A DNA stretch of 64,000 nt from PGYR01 sp041675005 (lineage in GTDB: Bacteria > Bacteroidota > Ignavibacteria > Kapaibacteriales > UBA2268): positions 1-64,000 of the forward strand of contig JBAYUQ010000012.1 of the NCBI GenBank assembly GCA_041675005.1, written 5' to 3'. Below, piece by piece: positions 53,738 to 62,949 of this stretch (within the stretch, counting starts at the first letter, position 1; each line of letters starts with the position of its first letter). Under the pieces are notes generated by a model. The model saw nothing but the letters and a program-made list of their open reading frames with translations, did not search any database and was not told where the DNA came from. Position numbers and translations under genes: made by a program.

Positions 53738-55138
53738 CTACCTCGGTATTAAAATATTAAAACATGTACCAAAACCTATTTTGGATTCAACACTAATCGA
53801 TCCATTATGCTTTTCAATTATTCTCTTAACTATATCCAATCCTATGCCTGTCCCTTCTCCTCTAGCTTTTGTTGTGAAGAATGGGTCAAAGATTTTTTCT
53901 ATAAGCTCTTCCGGAATACCTTTGCCAGAATCACGAAAAGAGACTTTGATGAAACTATCTATATTTTCAATTGTGATTTCAATAGTGCCATCATTATTCA
54001 TTGCTAGTAATGAATTAGTAAGTAGGTTTGTCCATACTTGGGTTAGCTCATCTTCATAAACATTTACATATTCATCTGAAACGTAGTTCTTTATCACTTT
54101 TACTGAATTCTTAATCTTGTACTGATAAATCACCAATACAGTATCAATACCAAATGATAATTTGGTTGACACTTTTTCTCCAAGTTCATTTTTTCTGGAG
54201 TAATTCTTTAACGCCATAACAATTAGTTGTAGCTTATTAGTAGCTATACTTATAATTTCATTTGATTTAAAGATGTTCGAATATGCAAAAACTGTATCTA
54301 TTAACCTATTCAAATCTTTAACGGATACTAAATCATTTAAGAATTGTTTGTGATTATAGATTCCGAGTTCAACTAGCTGATCTATATAGGGCAGAAATGC
54401 ATTACAATTATTAGATTCAATTTCTGCTTTTAGATTTTCTCTTTTACTTCTTTCTTCTTTAGTTGATAATGCAGTAACATCGCCTTTCAAACCTTCTAAA
54501 AACTCATTTAGAGCAATCAATTGTACTTTGTTTAGATTCTCTTGCAAGAAAAATAGATTATTAATGAAAACACTTAGAGTTAAAGCATTATTAGTATTAT
54601 TTGATTTAATTGCACCCAAAGGAGTATTGATTTCATGTGCTACCCCAGCTACTATTTCTCCTAATGCAACTAGCTTTTCATTTTGTACTAGTTTACTCTG
54701 AGTTAATTTCAATTCAATTAGAGTCCTTTCTAAACTACTGTTTTTATCAATTATTATTCTTTGACTTTCTAATAGTTTTACTTGAGTTTTAATTCTTGCA
54801 AGTAATATAGGTGGAGAAATTGGCTTTTGAATAAAATCAACAGCACCTGTTTCTAACCCTTTAACTTCATCGTCAATTCCATCTTGAGCAGTTAAAAATA
54901 TAACTGGAATATCTTTTGTTCCTTTATCTAATTTTAGTTGACGACAAACCTCATACCCACTAATTCCTGGCATCATTACATCTAGTAGTATTATCTGTGG
55001 TCTAAATCTATTAGCAATATCTATAGCTCTTTTGCCATTATTAGCAACTAGTAATTTATACTCATTCAAAATATTGGCAAGAATATCTATATTAGATGGA
55101 CTATCATCGACTATTAAAATACTTATCTTCTGTTTCAT
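53738..55138 (-). CDS. Receiver-histidine kinase (REC-HK)
   Basis: The 466-residue soluble protein has an N-terminal receiver with Asp53 (IILLDVMMPGISGYE), a coiled coil (120-158), an H-box with His168 (LGEIVAGVAHEINTPLGAIK), a long helical insert (180-310), then an ATPase with TQVWTNLLTNSLLAMNNDG, RDSGKGIP and 'FTTKARGEGTGIGLDIVKRI'. The receiver in front of the kinase lets an upstream phosphorelay control kinase output. It is the middle gene of a REC-HPt/REC-HK/REC-HDdead operon and has a same-length paralogue at 61548. It lacks membrane segments. Confidence 0.92.
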   Translation of the reverse strand: MKQKISILIVDDSPSNIDILANILNEYKLLVANNGKRAIDIANRFRPQIILLDVMMPGISGYEVCRQLKLDKGTKDIPVIFLTAQDGIDDEVKGLETGAVDFIQKPISPPILLARIKTQVKLLESQRIIIDKNSSLERTLIELKLTQSKLVQNEKLVALGEIVAGVAHEINTPLGAIKSNNTNNALTLSVFINNLFFLQENLNKVQLIALNEFLEGLKGDVTALSTKEERSKRENLKAEIESNNCNAFLPYIDQLVELGIYNHKQFLNDLVSVKDLNRLIDTVFAYSNIFKSNEIISIATNKLQLIVMALKNYSRKNELGEKVSTKLSFGIDTVLVIYQYKIKNSVKVIKNYVSDEYVNVYEDELTQVWTNLLTNSLLAMNNDGTIEITIENIDSFIKVSFRDSGKGIPEELIEKIFDPFFTTKARGEGTGIGLDIVKRIIEKHNGSISVESKIGFGTCFNILIPR

Positions 55139-55157
55139 AATTCGATTTATTATTATA

Positions 55158-56201
55158 TTAGCTTATATATTCTGACTTCAAAGCATTTGCAGTAACTAAT
55201 CCTTCTTCATAATTAAAATCATTGACTTCAGATTCTAACTTCTCTATTAAGTTTTTATTCTTCTCACTCTTATAGTTGGAAGCTTGTTTAACATATAGTT
55301 TTGCTTCATAATTACAGTTATCTAATAATTCAATTAATTCTAAAATAAAAGTTTCGAAATTGATGATATGGCTCGGTGTAATTTGATTATCATCACTTTG
55401 ATCGATTAATAATACTTCATCTATTTCTTTTAAGTTATTCACTATATTTAATAACTCAAATTCAATACTTCCCAAATCCACAATATTTGGCTTAAACGGA
55501 TTTTGAATAAATAAGCTTTCAAAAACCTCTACTTCAGAACAAAGTTTTAAAGCACCAATATTCCTCGAATCACCTTTTAATGAGTGAATTTTCAATTTTA
55601 TTGCTTCAAAATCTTCAGATTCAAAGAGTACAGATAATTCATTTACAAATAAGCTGTATTTCTTTACGAATGTATTTATTAAATCTTTGTATAGACTTCG
55701 GTTATTACCTAACCGCGATAAGGTATTATTAAAATCGAGTAGAGGATTTTCTATATCTACAGGTTTCTTTTCATTTGGCTCTATGTGTTGATTGTCCTGT
55801 TCTTCGTAAAACAATTCATCAATGACTTCTACGACTGAAGTTTTATTTAAAGGTTTCTTAATATAACTATGTATTCCCAATTCGATGTAGTTAATGTTTG
55901 ATTTTTCAATAGCATCAGCGGATAAGATTATAATCTTAATTTTATCATAGATTTTATTACTTCTGATTTGTTCAACTGTTGTAATACCATCCATTATTGG
56001 CATCTGTAAATCCATAATAATTAGATCAAAATAATCTGGATCATTATTTGAGAGGATAGATAGGCATTCACTTCCATTATAGGCACTGTGAACATTTAAC
56101 CCCATAGATTCTAATAAGGTTAATGCTACTAAATGACTAATCTCACTATCTTCGACAAGAATAATATTAAGATTAGAATATGATTTATTGTGATGCATCA
56201 T
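55158..56201 (-). CDS. REC-HPt phosphorelay protein
   Basis: The 347-residue protein has a receiver with Asp64 (IIMDLQMPIMDGITT) and an HPt domain with His206 (KIHSLKGDSRNIGALKL), then a C-terminal four-helix-like extension (270-347, 'FETFILELIELLDNCNYEAK' and 'FNYEEGLVTANALKSEYIS'). This layout and extension match the last third of the 1245-residue kinase at 57796, so it looks like the same protein without its sensor-kinase half. It can pass phosphate on but not generate it. It is first in the operon with REC-HK and REC-HDdead genes. Confidence 0.9.
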   Translation of the reverse strand: MMHHNKSYSNLNIILVEDSEISHLVALTLLESMGLNVHSAYNGSECLSILSNNDPDYFDLIIMDLQMPIMDGITTVEQIRSNKIYDKIKIIILSADAIEKSNINYIELGIHSYIKKPLNKTSVVEVIDELFYEEQDNQHIEPNEKKPVDIENPLLDFNNTLSRLGNNRSLYKDLINTFVKKYSLFVNELSVLFESEDFEAIKLKIHSLKGDSRNIGALKLCSEVEVFESLFIQNPFKPNIVDLGSIEFELLNIVNNLKEIDEVLLIDQSDDNQITPSHIINFETFILELIELLDNCNYEAKLYVKQASNYKSEKNKNLIEKLESEVNDFNYEEGLVTANALKSEYIS

Positions 56202-56435
56202 TAACTATAGTTTATTAAATATTAATTTTTACTAAGATTAAAATAGTAAAAAATACAATTATTTCCAATTTCTTTTAATGATGGCTTGAACTAGTATAGA
56301 TTATATTCTTATTCATTGACAACCCTCCTTCATCTTATTTACATTTAAGTTATACTATAAATATCTAAATAATTTTGAAGTTGACTTTTGAAACATCACA
56401 CACATAATCGCCAACTTTCGGTTTAATGTTAATAT

Positions 56436-56867
56436 TTAGTAGAGTAATTGGTTAACATCCGAGAATGATTTAATCATTGTGATGATATCAATACTAGCTG
56501 AGTTTATTACTTGTGAAAGTTCCTTAGTATTACTTATATTTATATGTCCTTTAAGTTCTGCCCAATCTTGAGTAGATATTTGCTTAAAACCCATTGACCA
56601 ATCTTCGAAACTTCTCTCCTTGATTTCATTATTAAGCAATTCTATGATTCCATGGTGCCTTTTATCAAAGCATATTTTATTGTAAAATAAGTCTTCAATA
56701 ACCTCTTTTTCCCCCTCCAATACTTGAAGAATAGATCCATCATGATAAAGTAGTAATCCTGTAATTTGATGTTGGAAGTTAAATGACCTGCTTACATTTA
56801 GAATGTCAATAATAACATCGTTTGAATACATGTTAGTAGCCGAGCTTATATATAATAGTGTATGCAT
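56436..56867 (-). CDS. Short BLUF blue-light receptor
   Basis: The 143-residue protein is a BLUF domain with a short C-terminal helical cap. The flavin-site residues are present: Tyr6 (LLYISSATN), Asn30 (SFNFQHQITGLLLY), Gln48 (SILQVLEGE), and Trp90/Met92 (FEDWSMGFKQ). Tyr/Gln/Trp/Met of this kind drive the light-induced hydrogen-bond switch around FAD. It has no effector domain, so it must signal by contact with a partner. It lies between two divergent phosphorelay modules, upstream of and on the same strand as the REC-HPt gene, 234 bases away. Confidence 0.9.
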   Translation of the reverse strand: MHTLLYISSATNMYSNDVIIDILNVSRSFNFQHQITGLLLYHDGSILQVLEGEKEVIEDLFYNKICFDKRHHGIIELLNNEIKERSFEDWSMGFKQISTQDWAELKGHINISNTKELSQVINSASIDIITMIKSFSDVNQLLY

Positions 56868-57076
56868 AACAAATAATTCCTGTCTCTTTAATAAAATATA
56901 GATTAATTCAAATTTAAGAAACCTTATTCATTATTGTTAATCTTTTCTAAAATAGTGAAATAATTGTCTATAACTGAGATGAAAGTAATTAAAGTATATC
57001 TTTCTAAATACGATCTATATTATTAATCAACTTTCCGTATATTAGCAATCAACACTATGAAATCAAACGAACAATT

Positions 57077-57241
57077 ATGGCATTATTCCAAAAATCAGTA
57101 CTTAAAAAATACCTTCGAGAGATAAATGATAGCCGTATAGCCGAACTTTACACAAGGTACAGCTCATATTTTCTAAATCTAGAAATACAACAGAACATCA
57201 GAGTTAGTAAAGAAGAGCAATTCCAAGAGGGTTCCCACTGA
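57077..57241 (+). pseudogene. N-terminal remnant of type IIG restriction-modification enzyme
   Basis: A 54-codon frame reads MALFQKSVLKKYLREIND, then RIAELYTRYSSYFLNLEIQ and NIRVSKEEQFQEG, ending in SH and TGA. This is the conserved N-terminus of Eco57I/TaqI-like class I SAM-dependent methyltransferase/endonuclease proteins, normally around a thousand residues long (family pattern: LFQKSVLKKYL ... I(R)xSKEEQFQEGF). The body is missing: nothing continuing it is seen in the next 550 bases. It is a deletion remnant of a restriction-modification gene, marking an accessory-gene turnover site. Confidence 0.7.
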
Positions 57242-57795
57242 AATATTTGTATTAATATTTAGTAAAAGTAGTAATACAATGCTATAGATTAAGTTAAAGA
57301 ATCAATAATGCCAGTTCCGTCACAAAAAATATGTGTAATTATAAACAAATGATGAACTCCTTAATTCATAACAATTTTGTAATGAATTAATAGCCCCCTA
57401 ATAATCTCAACAAAACTCTAAGACTTGACAGATTAAAATATTTTTTTAAAAGTCTGAAAAATGACAAATAATAAAATATTCTTCGTATATTAGAGCTAGT
57501 TTTTATAAGTAATACAAAAAATAGACTACTAATACCATACTCTTTGGGGCAGATGAGATAATTTTTCTTCTGTCGACTAATTGTAACTTATTGAGATTTA
57601 TTTGACTTAGAATTAATCAAAATTTATTAGTTGGATTTATTAAAAAAAATCTTATTGAACTATATTTTCAATGTAGAAAATATTATTATAGTTGCGGACT
57701 GTACGTAATAAAATTAAACAATTATCATACGAGTTGGTATCTTCAAATATGAAGAATATTCAACTATTAGAATATTAATTAATCAAGGTCTAATC
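57242..57795. other. Intergenic region upstream of hybrid kinase
   Basis: AT-rich, with no open frame or recognisable RNA. It probably contains the promoter of the kinase operon, but I could not pick a clear -33/-7 pair. No remnant of the methyltransferase body was recognised. Confidence 0.4.
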
Positions 57796-60700
57796 ATGTC
57801 TAAAGAAATGTCAAATAAATCAGAATCAATAAAAGACAATGATAATTCAGTTTCACAATTTTTAAATTTAATTGAGTATTTGCCATACCCTACGGTTTTA
57901 CTTCAAAAGGCATCACTTTATTTTAACAATCCAGTAGCAGATATTATCGGTTATAGTAATGAAGAGATTAAAACTATTGATGATTGGTACAATCTTCTAA
58001 CCCCAAATAATCCCAACGAAATAAGAAATATAATTGAAGATAATATAGAGCTAGAAAAAGGAATTGAAATAATTACGAAAAAAGGTTTCAAAAAGAAAAT
58101 AAGTATTAGTAAGAAAAGAAGTGCCTTATATGAAGTATGGGGACTAACTGATGTAACTAAAAATCTTAAAAAAAGAGAATTGGTCGAAGAGTATAAATTA
58201 GTTCTTGATTCAATGAAGATTGGAGTATGGGATTGGACATTTGAGCCCAATATACTGGTATGGAATGATATAATGTATGATATTTTTGGACTTGACATAA
58301 ATACTAAAGTTAATAGTTATGACGATTACAAAGACAGTTTACATCCAGAGGATATAGATAAGATATTCAGAGATGTAGATAAAGTCATCAATAACCCAGG
58401 TGAGGAATTTGACACTACTTTCAGAATTGTATTAAAAGATGGAACTATAAAACATATAAAAGCTGTAGCGAAAACATACAGGAATGATGCTGGTATAGGG
58501 ACTCGTATGGTAGGCCTTAACTGGGATATTACAAAAGAAATAGAACGCGAAGAAGAGAAGAAAGAACTAGAAGAGAGATATAAGTTTATACTTGATTCCA
58601 TAAAAATGGGTGTGTGGGATTGGGATATTAAGACCAACATTATGTTATGGAATGATACTATGTCTAACTTATATGGTTCTAATGTAAATGGCCAAGTCAA
58701 CAATAGTGAGCATTTTGCAAATGTTTTGCACCCAGAGGATAAAGAACGAGTAAATAGTGAAATTGAATATGTAATAAACACATCTGGAGAAGAATATGAC
58801 ACTACTTTCAGAATTATCTTAAATGATGGGACTATAAAACATATAAAAGCTGTCGGGAAGACATACAGGAATGATTCGGGTATAGGGATACGTATGGTAG
58901 GCCTTAACTGGGATATTACAAAAGAAATAGAGCAAGAAGAAAAAAGAAGAGAATTAGCAGACAAATTTGATTTAGTACTTAATACAACTAAAATAGGTGT
59001 ATGGGATTGGGATATAAATGAGAATAAATTGAATTGGAATAAATCGATGTATGATTTATTCGATATCAATAAAGATAAAGAAAAAGGACATTTAGAATAT
59101 AAGAACAGACTTCATCCCGATGATAAAGAATTTGTGCTAACTGAAATAGGCCGAATAGTAAAAGGAGATATTGATTATTATGAATCAGAATTTAGAATTA
59201 TTACTACTAATGGTACTATTAGACATTTAAAATCTATCATATATCTAGAATATAACACAAATAGAGTTAAAACAAAAGTTTACGGAATAATTCTAGATAA
59301 TACAAAAATCAAAAAAACAGAGCAGGAATTAATTGAAGCAAAAGAAAAGGCAGATATAGCTAACAAAGCAAAATCTTCTTTTTTAGCTAATATGAGCCAT
59401 GAGATTAGAACACCCATGAATGCGATAATTGGCCTAACTCACTTAATTCTTAATACAGACCTCAGTTTAAAACAGATAGATTATTTAAATAAAATTCAAA
59501 ATTCAGCGAGTAACTTACTTGAAATAATAAATGAGATATTGGATTTCTCGAAAATTGAAGCAGGAAAGATAGAAATTGAAAATATTGAATTTGAGCTTGA
59601 ACAAGTTATAAGAACTGTGTCGAATATAATTACTTACAGAGCTTACCAAAAAGGTTTAGAAGTTATTTTCTCAATTGAACAAGATGTACCCATGAACTTA
59701 ATCGGTGATCCATTACGCCTAGGACAGATTATCACTAATATAAGTTCTAATGCAATTAAATTTACAGAAACAGGTGAAGTTTTAATTAGGATTGAAAAAG
59801 TTATTAATGAGACGGATCAGTTAGAACTAATGGTCTCAGTTATTGATACAGGTATAGGAATGAAAGAGGAACAAATCCAAAACTTGTTTGAATCATTTTC
59901 TCAAGCTGATTCTTCAACTACAAGAAAATACGGTGGTACAGGATTGGGGCTAACAATATCCAAAAACCTTGTTGAGTTATTAGGTGGGAAAATTTGGGCA
60001 GAGTCAGTATATGGAGAAGGATCAAAATTTTCTTTTACATTTAAAGCTCAAGCATTAGAAAATGTGAGTTTAAAGGATTATATACCAAATATTGATTTAA
60101 GAGGAAAAAGAGTACTGATATGCGATGATAACAAATCATCGAGAATAGTTTTAAGTGAAATATTAGCATCATTTACATTTAATGTCACTACCGTGTCAAG
60201 TGGTTATAAAGCAATTGATGAGCTTAAGAAAGCAAAGCTAAACCCATTTGACTTAGTTCTTATGGATTGGCAAATGCCAGATTTTGATGGTATAGATACG
60301 ATAAGAGAAATTCAAGGTTTAAATTTAGAGAAAACACCTATTGTAATAATGGTAACAGCTTTTGCAAAAGAGAATGTATTAGAAAAGGCGGTGGATATGA
60401 ATCTAGATGCATTTCTAATCAAGCCTGTAACCCCATCAATATTATTTGATACGATAATCAAATTATTTACTACTGAAAAGGCAGAAAGGAAATTAGATTT
60501 AGATTTAGAAAAACAAATTAATATAGATTTGAATGAAGGTTTTTTTAAAGGTAAAAGAGTATTATTAGCCGAAGATAATGAGATTAATCAGTTAGTAGCA
60601 AGTGAATTATTGACTTATGCAGGGTTTACCGTTGACATAGCTAATAATGGAGAAGAAGCAATTAATATGGCTAACACATACCAATATGATGCTGTATTAA

Positions 60701-61533
60701 TGGATTTACACATGCCAATTAAAGATGGTTATGAAGCTACAATAGAAATAAGGGCAAATTTTGATAATAAAGAGCTCCCTATAATAGCAATGACTGCAGA
60801 CGCAATGATGAGTGTTAGAGAAAAGTGTTTCAATATCGGTATGAGTGATTTCTTAACAAAACCAATTGATCCTGAGCATTTATTCAAAACTATGTTAAAA
60901 TGGTTGACTCCAAATCTAGATTCAAAACAGGATTCAATTAATAGACAAACAGATAAATTAGATATTCATAATGAACTAGAAGGTATTGATTTAAAACAAG
61001 GACTTAGCGTTGTAGTTGGAAATGAAAAACTGTATGTAAAATTGCTAACAAAATTTAATCAGAATTATCAAAACTTCATCCCCCAATTTATAAAGACTTG
61101 TGAGGGAGATATTAAAGAAGGAAAAAGAGAGTTGCATACGCTTAAAGGAGTATCTGGGAATATAGGTGCAATAGAATTATTTAATTTGTCATCTAAATAT
61201 GAAAATTTATTGGATGATGGATTTATTCCAAATAATGAAAATATGAATGAATTTAAAATTGAATTAATGAAAGTTCTAAATTCTACTTCAATTTTTGTAG
61301 AGAATCGTAGCTCTAATACTCCTAAAATCCATAGTATGGAAGATTTTAATTTAAAAATGAATGAATTGGAAAATTTACTAAGTATAAATGATTCATCTTC
61401 TGTAAATTTAATAAATGAAATTATAGACTCAGCTAATTATTCTATCTATGAGAAAGAATTTCGACTTATTCAAAAATATATATCTGAGTACGAGTTCGAG
61501 AAGGGATTATCTGAATTAAAAAAGCTGAAATAA
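57796..61533 (+). CDS. Cytosolic PAS hybrid kinase: PAS4-HK-REC-REC-HPt
   Basis: The 1245-residue kinase has no membrane segment. It has four PAS domains (about 20-125, 132-250, 261-380 and 388-508). The second and third are nearly identical over about 50 residues (DTTFRIVLKDGTIKHIKAV). HisKA carries His535 (NMSHEIRTPMNAIIGL), the ATPase SNAIKFTETGE, DTGIGM and GGTGLGLTISK; receiver 1 has Asp824 (LMDWQMPDFDG), receiver 2 Asp970 (LMDLHMPIKDG), HPt His1114 (LHTLKGVSGNIGA), then a helical extension as in the REC-HPt protein at 55158. All relay residues are intact. It is first of an operon with REC-HK (14 bases on) and REC-HDdead. Confidence 0.93.
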   Translation: MSKEMSNKSESIKDNDNSVSQFLNLIEYLPYPTVLLQKASLYFNNPVADIIGYSNEEIKTIDDWYNLLTPNNPNEIRNIIEDNIELEKGIEIITKKGFKKKISISKKRSALYEVWGLTDVTKNLKKRELVEEYKLVLDSMKIGVWDWTFEPNILVWNDIMYDIFGLDINTKVNSYDDYKDSLHPEDIDKIFRDVDKVINNPGEEFDTTFRIVLKDGTIKHIKAVAKTYRNDAGIGTRMVGLNWDITKEIEREEEKKELEERYKFILDSIKMGVWDWDIKTNIMLWNDTMSNLYGSNVNGQVNNSEHFANVLHPEDKERVNSEIEYVINTSGEEYDTTFRIILNDGTIKHIKAVGKTYRNDSGIGIRMVGLNWDITKEIEQEEKRRELADKFDLVLNTTKIGVWDWDINENKLNWNKSMYDLFDINKDKEKGHLEYKNRLHPDDKEFVLTEIGRIVKGDIDYYESEFRIITTNGTIRHLKSIIYLEYNTNRVKTKVYGIILDNTKIKKTEQELIEAKEKADIANKAKSSFLANMSHEIRTPMNAIIGLTHLILNTDLSLKQIDYLNKIQNSASNLLEIINEILDFSKIEAGKIEIENIEFELEQVIRTVSNIITYRAYQKGLEVIFSIEQDVPMNLIGDPLRLGQIITNISSNAIKFTETGEVLIRIEKVINETDQLELMVSVIDTGIGMKEEQIQNLFESFSQADSSTTRKYGGTGLGLTISKNLVELLGGKIWAESVYGEGSKFSFTFKAQALENVSLKDYIPNIDLRGKRVLICDDNKSSRIVLSEILASFTFNVTTVSSGYKAIDELKKAKLNPFDLVLMDWQMPDFDGIDTIREIQGLNLEKTPIVIMVTAFAKENVLEKAVDMNLDAFLIKPVTPSILFDTIIKLFTTEKAERKLDLDLEKQINIDLNEGFFKGKRVLLAEDNEINQLVASELLTYAGFTVDIANNGEEAINMANTYQYDAVLMDLHMPIKDGYEATIEIRANFDNKELPIIAMTADAMMSVREKCFNIGMSDFLTKPIDPEHLFKTMLKWLTPNLDSKQDSINRQTDKLDIHNELEGIDLKQGLSVVVGNEKLYVKLLTKFNQNYQNFIPQFIKTCEGDIKEGKRELHTLKGVSGNIGAIELFNLSSKYENLLDDGFIPNNENMNEFKIELMKVLNSTSIFVENRSSNTPKIHSMEDFNLKMNELENLLSINDSSSVNLINEIIDSANYSIYEKEFRLIQKYISEYEFEKGLSELKKLK
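58411..58937 (+). repeat. Internal direct repeat of PAS-coding DNA
   Basis: About 135 bases from 58411 (GACACTACTTTCAGAATT...) recur at 58798 with few differences, offset by exactly 387 bases (129 codons). Both copies end in GGCCTTAACTGGGATATTAC and AAAGAAATAGA. Near identity at the nucleotide level points to recent duplication or gene conversion of a PAS domain. Confidence 0.85.
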
Positions 61534-61547
61534 AAAAAAGAAAAGTA

Positions 61548-62948
61548 ATGGAAAAAACAACAAGTATTTTAATAGTTGATGACTCGTCAAGTAATATTGA
61601 TATTCTAGTAGAAATACTTAAAGAGTACCAAGTATTTGTAGCCTTAAATGGGTTGAGGGCATTAGAGATAGCTATTACAAACAAACCCGATATAATTATA
61701 CTTGATGTTGTTATGCCCGAAATCGATGGGTTTGAAGTCTGTAAACGATTAAAAGAAAATCCGTTAACAGAAGATATTCCAGTTATTTTCATTACCGCAC
61801 AAAATAAAATTGAAGATGAAATTAAAGGATTAGAACTTGGAGCAGTTGATTTCATATCAAAGCCAATAAGTCCGCCTATTGTGCTAGCGAGAGTTAAGAA
61901 TCAGTTACTTCTCCAAGAATCGAACAGGAAAATTCAAAGCAATTATGAAGAATTAAAAAGAACTCAAGAACAACTTATAAAAAATGAGAAACTAATAGCA
62001 CTTGGTAGGTTAGTCGCTTCTGTAGCTCATGAAATTAATACACCTTTAGCTGCTATCAAATCCTCTAATCAAAATCAAAGCATAGAGGTTAATAATATTT
62101 CGGAGAACATTGATAAAATAATTTTAGAGATGGAGCCTGTTAAAATATCACTATTCTCTAGCATCCTAAAAGAGTGTATATCAAAGACAAATAATCTTAC
62201 AACTAAAGAAGAAAGGGCTATAAAACGCGAATTAAGTTATGAGATAGGTGTAGCTTTTCCTGACATTGACTCTACTATCTTCGCTGAATTATTATTAGAA
62301 TCTAATATCTTTTCCTTAAATGACAATTGTAAGAAGATGTTAGAATTCAAAAACCCTGAAACAACATTTAAGATTTTGTCAAGTATAGTTGGTATCACAA
62401 ATAGTATAAATATTATAGAATTATCTATAGAAAAAGTACAAAACATTGTTTTTTCACTTAAGAATTATTCAAGAAATGATTCAAATATATTTTTAAATCC
62501 TGTTAGTTCTTCGATTGTGGAAAGCATAAATTCGGTTCTTACTCTTTATAATTCTAAAATAAAGCATTCAATCGAATTAATCAAAAATTATCGTTTTACT
62601 GGAACCATAGTATGCTATCCTGATTTACTTTCTCAAGTATGGGTTAATCTACTTAATAATGCTTTGCAATCTATGGAATATAAAGGAACCCTTACTATAA
62701 CTGTTACAGACGATAATAAGAATGTAGTTGTTAGTATTAAAGATACAGGAACCGGAATTCCAATTAGTATAAGAGAAGAAATATTCCAGCCATTTTTCAC
62801 AACGAAAGATATAGGTGAAGGTACTGGCCTTGGTTTAGATATAGTGAAAAAGATAATTGATCAGCACAAAGGAACAATTGAATTAGAAAGTGAGATAGGA
62901 ATAGGTACAACTTTCATTATAACTTTACCTAAGGATTTGAGTAATTAA
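61548..62948 (+). CDS. Receiver-histidine kinase, paralogue of 53738-55138
   Basis: The 466-residue soluble protein has receiver Asp53 (IIILDVVMPEIDGFE), H-box His161 (LVASVAHEINTPLAAIKSS), a long helical insert, and an ATPase with LSQVWVNLLNNALQSME, IKDTGTGIP and 'KDIGEGTGLGLDIVKKIIDQ'. It is the same length as its minus-strand paralogue, with the same domain order and shared phrases such as GAVDFI(Q/S)KPISPPI and HEINTPL. It follows the hybrid kinase by 14 bases and precedes the REC-HDdead gene by one base, so the three are one operon. Confidence 0.92.
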   Translation: MEKTTSILIVDDSSSNIDILVEILKEYQVFVALNGLRALEIAITNKPDIIILDVVMPEIDGFEVCKRLKENPLTEDIPVIFITAQNKIEDEIKGLELGAVDFISKPISPPIVLARVKNQLLLQESNRKIQSNYEELKRTQEQLIKNEKLIALGRLVASVAHEINTPLAAIKSSNQNQSIEVNNISENIDKIILEMEPVKISLFSSILKECISKTNNLTTKEERAIKRELSYEIGVAFPDIDSTIFAELLLESNIFSLNDNCKKMLEFKNPETTFKILSSIVGITNSINIIELSIEKVQNIVFSLKNYSRNDSNIFLNPVSSSIVESINSVLTLYNSKIKHSIELIKNYRFTGTIVCYPDLLSQVWVNLLNNALQSMEYKGTLTITVTDDNKNVVVSIKDTGTGIPISIREEIFQPFFTTKDIGEGTGLGLDIVKKIIDQHKGTIELESEIGIGTTFIITLPKDLSN

Positions 62949-62949
62949 A

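Noticed and set aside
58326..59069. 247-codon open frame antisense to the hybrid kinase
   Set aside because: It mirrors the repeated PAS-coding region; its peptide is a shadow with Ser/Ile/Phe bias and no ribosome site.
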